A DNA stretch of 27,531 nucleotides from IMG/VR virus record IMGVR_UViG_3300008266_000374, positions 1-27,531 of that record. One strand, 5' to 3'. Source of the stretch: a virus. Made by a program: the position numbers and the translations under genes. Shown here one piece after another: positions 25,756 through 27,531 of this stretch. How positions within the stretch are numbered: the stretch's first letter is position 1; each line of letters opens with the position of its first letter. The notes beneath the pieces are model-generated. The model was not told the DNA's origin. It saw only the letters and a program-made list of their open reading frames with translations, and did no database searches.

Positions 25756-27531
25756 GTGGCAAGTACGTACAGTTCAAACCTCGGTATCGAGCTGATTGGA
25801 ACAGGTGACCAGTCTGGCACCTGGGGTTCCACCACCAATACTAACCTCGGCACCCTGATCGAACAGGCCATTTCCGGTTATGCCACTCAGGCAGTGACGA
25901 CTGGCGCTGACACCACAATCACCATCCCGAATGGCTCGAGTGGCGTCGCCAGAAACATGTACATTGAGTTGACGGGGTCAGGCGGTGCTAGCACCAACCT
26001 GATTGTCCCTGCCAACAAGAAACTCTACTTCATTTTCAATAACACCTCGTCCGGGCAGGTCACGGTCAAGGTTTCGGGTCAGACCGGTATCTCGGTTCCC
26101 AATGGCAAGAAGATGGTTCTGGTGTCGAACGGCACCGATATTGTCACTGCCGAGAACTACGTCGCTTCGCTCTCATCGGACAACCTGTCTCTGACGGGAA
26201 GCCTCTCTGTAGGAACTACCTCTGCCTTTACCGGCGTTGCAACTTTCACTGCGAACCCTGTGCTAAACGGCGGCACCGCCAACGGCGTGTTGTACCTGAA
26301 CGGCAGCAAGGTGGCGACGAGTGGGTCGGCGCTGGTGTTTGATGGCACCAACCTCGGCATCGGCACGACGAGTCCTGGATATCAATTAACAATTCTTCGT
26401 CGGACAGGCTCCACAATCACAGCCCCGCTGCTTAACTTGCAATCGCAAACTAGTGGCTCCGTTGACGGAGATAGTTTCATTCTTTTCGGCACGCAGGCCG
26501 CAAATTGGTCGGCAGGCGTAGATCAGGCTGACTCTAATAAATTTAGAATTGAACCGGCCAGTACACTTGGGTCGGCAGATGGACTAACAATAACAACTAC
26601 AGGCAACCTCGGCATCGGCACGGCGAGTCCGGCTTATAAGTTGGATGTTGACGGCACGATCAATGGCCGTGGGCTGCAAGCAAGCGGGACTGCAAGTCTT
26701 TCATTTAGCGCGAACAAGTGGATGGTGCAGAACGAAGGCACCAGCATCATGCGTTCATACGCCTGCGGTGCAGATACATCAACCTACGGACGTTGGCAAC
26801 ACTACACCGCTAAATCCGATGGCGGGGCAACAATGGTGTTTGAGGCTGATGGCTCCGGCAACCTCGGCCTCGGGGTCACGCCGAGTGCGTGGGCAGGAAA
26901 AGCATTTCAAATTGGAAATGCCTCGAATAGCGGATGGGCGTCAATTGGATATGACGCAAACGGCAAGGGATTTTTTTCCACATCCGCCTACAACAACACC
27001 GGAAGTTCGTGGACATACACGGCAACAGGCTTTGCCGCAACGTTGTATTCGGCGGATTCAGGCTCTCACAAGTGGTTTAACGCCCCCTCCGGCACCGCAG
27101 GCAACCCCATCTCGTTCACGCAGGCGATGACGCTCGACTCCTCCGGCAACCTCGGCATCGGCACGGCGAGTCCGGGAAAGAACCTTGAGGTGGCTGCGGC
27201 AACGGATACGACCATCCGAATCCGCAACACGACAACTGCCATCAGTTCTACCGTTTATGGAACTCTTGATTGGGCTACTTCCGACAGTTCGGCCCCCGGC
27301 GGCATCGTAGCCAAAATCGACACTTTTGATGATTTCCCCGGGGGTGGCGGTTTTGGTGACAGAGCCGCTTTGCGGTTTTTCACAAACAACTCAACGGCTC
27401 TTGCCGAACGTATGCGCCTCGACTCCTCCGGCAACCTCGGCTTGGGCGTCACGCCGAGTGCGTGGACAGGTTCTGGCGGGAAAAACATTGAGATCGGCGC
27501 AACCGGCAACGCCATTTTCGGCAGTGCAAGT
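25756..27531 (+). CDS. Tail fibre protein, partial (C-terminus beyond window)
   Basis: GTG start at 25756 with TTAGGAG upstream; 592 codons remain open to the window end. The N-terminal 130 residues (MASTYSSNLGIELIGTGDQSGTWGSTTNTNLGTLIE) resemble the virion-attachment domain of aquatic-phage fibres. From about residue 195 the motif (S/T)GNLG(I/L)G recurs five times, spaced 85-96 residues apart, typical of repeated fibre domains. Codon use and repeats suggest recombination-prone receptor-binding parts. The C-terminal tip, where any chaperone or receptor domain would lie, is off the window. Confidence 0.8.
   Translation, partial: MASTYSSNLGIELIGTGDQSGTWGSTTNTNLGTLIEQAISGYATQAVTTGADTTITIPNGSSGVARNMYIELTGSGGASTNLIVPANKKLYFIFNNTSSGQVTVKVSGQTGISVPNGKKMVLVSNGTDIVTAENYVASLSSDNLSLTGSLSVGTTSAFTGVATFTANPVLNGGTANGVLYLNGSKVATSGSALVFDGTNLGIGTTSPGYQLTILRRTGSTITAPLLNLQSQTSGSVDGDSFILFGTQAANWSAGVDQADSNKFRIEPASTLGSADGLTITTTGNLGIGTASPAYKLDVDGTINGRGLQASGTASLSFSANKWMVQNEGTSIMRSYACGADTSTYGRWQHYTAKSDGGATMVFEADGSGNLGLGVTPSAWAGKAFQIGNASNSGWASIGYDANGKGFFSTSAYNNTGSSWTYTATGFAATLYSADSGSHKWFNAPSGTAGNPISFTQAMTLDSSGNLGIGTASPGKNLEVAAATDTTIRIRNTTTAISSTVYGTLDWATSDSSAPGGIVAKIDTFDDFPGGGGFGDRAALRFFTNNSTALAERMRLDSSGNLGLGVTPSAWTGSGGKNIEIGATGNAIFGSAS
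26350..27450 (+). repeat. Five NLG(I/L)G domain repeats in the fibre gene
   Basis: Conserved AACCTCGGC units lie at 26350, 26605, 26860, 27148 and 27433, that is 255, 255, 288 and 285 bp apart, all multiples of 3. The DNA around two of them (GACTCCTCCGGCAACCTCGG) is nearly identical, allowing in-frame domain gain or loss. Confidence 0.85.

Noticed and set aside
25073-25777. Antisense frame opposite the 22-residue repeat gene
   Set aside because: It mirrors the forward repeats (PVADTPVT units), and the forward gene has better start signals and neighbours.
1-27531. tRNA or rRNA genes
   Set aside because: I looked for cloverleaf-like segments with the conserved GGTTCRA loop in the intergenic regions and saw none. 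This is by eye only; tRNAscan-SE would be decisive.

Overview
The window is a 27.5-kb piece of a tailed double-stranded DNA phage genome (Caudoviricetes), most likely with a short tail. This rests on a contiguous packaging and head set: small and large terminase, an 825-residue P22-like portal, a scaffold, a Mu gpT-like major capsid protein, head-tail adaptors and a repetitive fibre. No rRNA, tRNA, integrase, DNA polymerase, lysis or host gene is visible. Shine-Dalgarno sites, sigma70-type promoters and canonical DnaA boxes point to a bacterial host, probably Gram-negative. The adaptor and repeat-protein types resemble those of aquatic phages. The host itself cannot be named.

Left arm (1-7740, minus strand): about 23 small, tightly packed genes read leftward, most joined by 4-nt ATGA or 1-nt TAATG overlaps. 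Most are unrecognised. Exceptions are a stand-alone zinc-metallopeptidase-like protein (2425-2871), a class-II glutamine amidotransferase (4515-5438) and, directly upstream of it, a zinc-ribbon plus amidoligase (COOH-NH2 ligase) protein (5489-6961). These two enzymes look like a two-gene system that makes or attaches amide-linked groups. Four small membrane proteins lie further downstream.

Control regions (7741-8490 and 9612-10337): a leftward TTGACA-N17-CATAAT promoter (8366-8394) drives the left arm through a leader of about 620 nt. The small terminase gene starts rightward from the same region. Between the two terminase genes is an inverted gene (9123-9611) with its own promoter and a strong terminator, arranged like a moron. 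Then come about 570 nt without a convincing gene, holding two DnaA boxes, a pyrimidine-rich strand, an AT-rich stretch and a rightward promoter (10233-10260).

A 17-bp palindrome, ACATAAC-NNN-GTTATGT, occurs eight times between 4.2 and 9.8 kb and nowhere else that I saw. Two copies are centred about 53 bp upstream of the predicted starts of the two leftward promoters. The others sit at gene ends or in the leader. This looks like the binding-site array of an unidentified phage regulator and is the most striking non-coding signal.

Right arm (10338-27531, plus strand): TerL, portal, small protein, GroES-like co-chaperonin, scaffold, two head proteins and the major capsid protein, closed by a strong terminator at 18117-18147. 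Next come small virion proteins, three very basic proteins, head-tail adaptors, several virion proteins, a 12 x 22-residue repeat protein and a fibre gene that runs off the end of the window.
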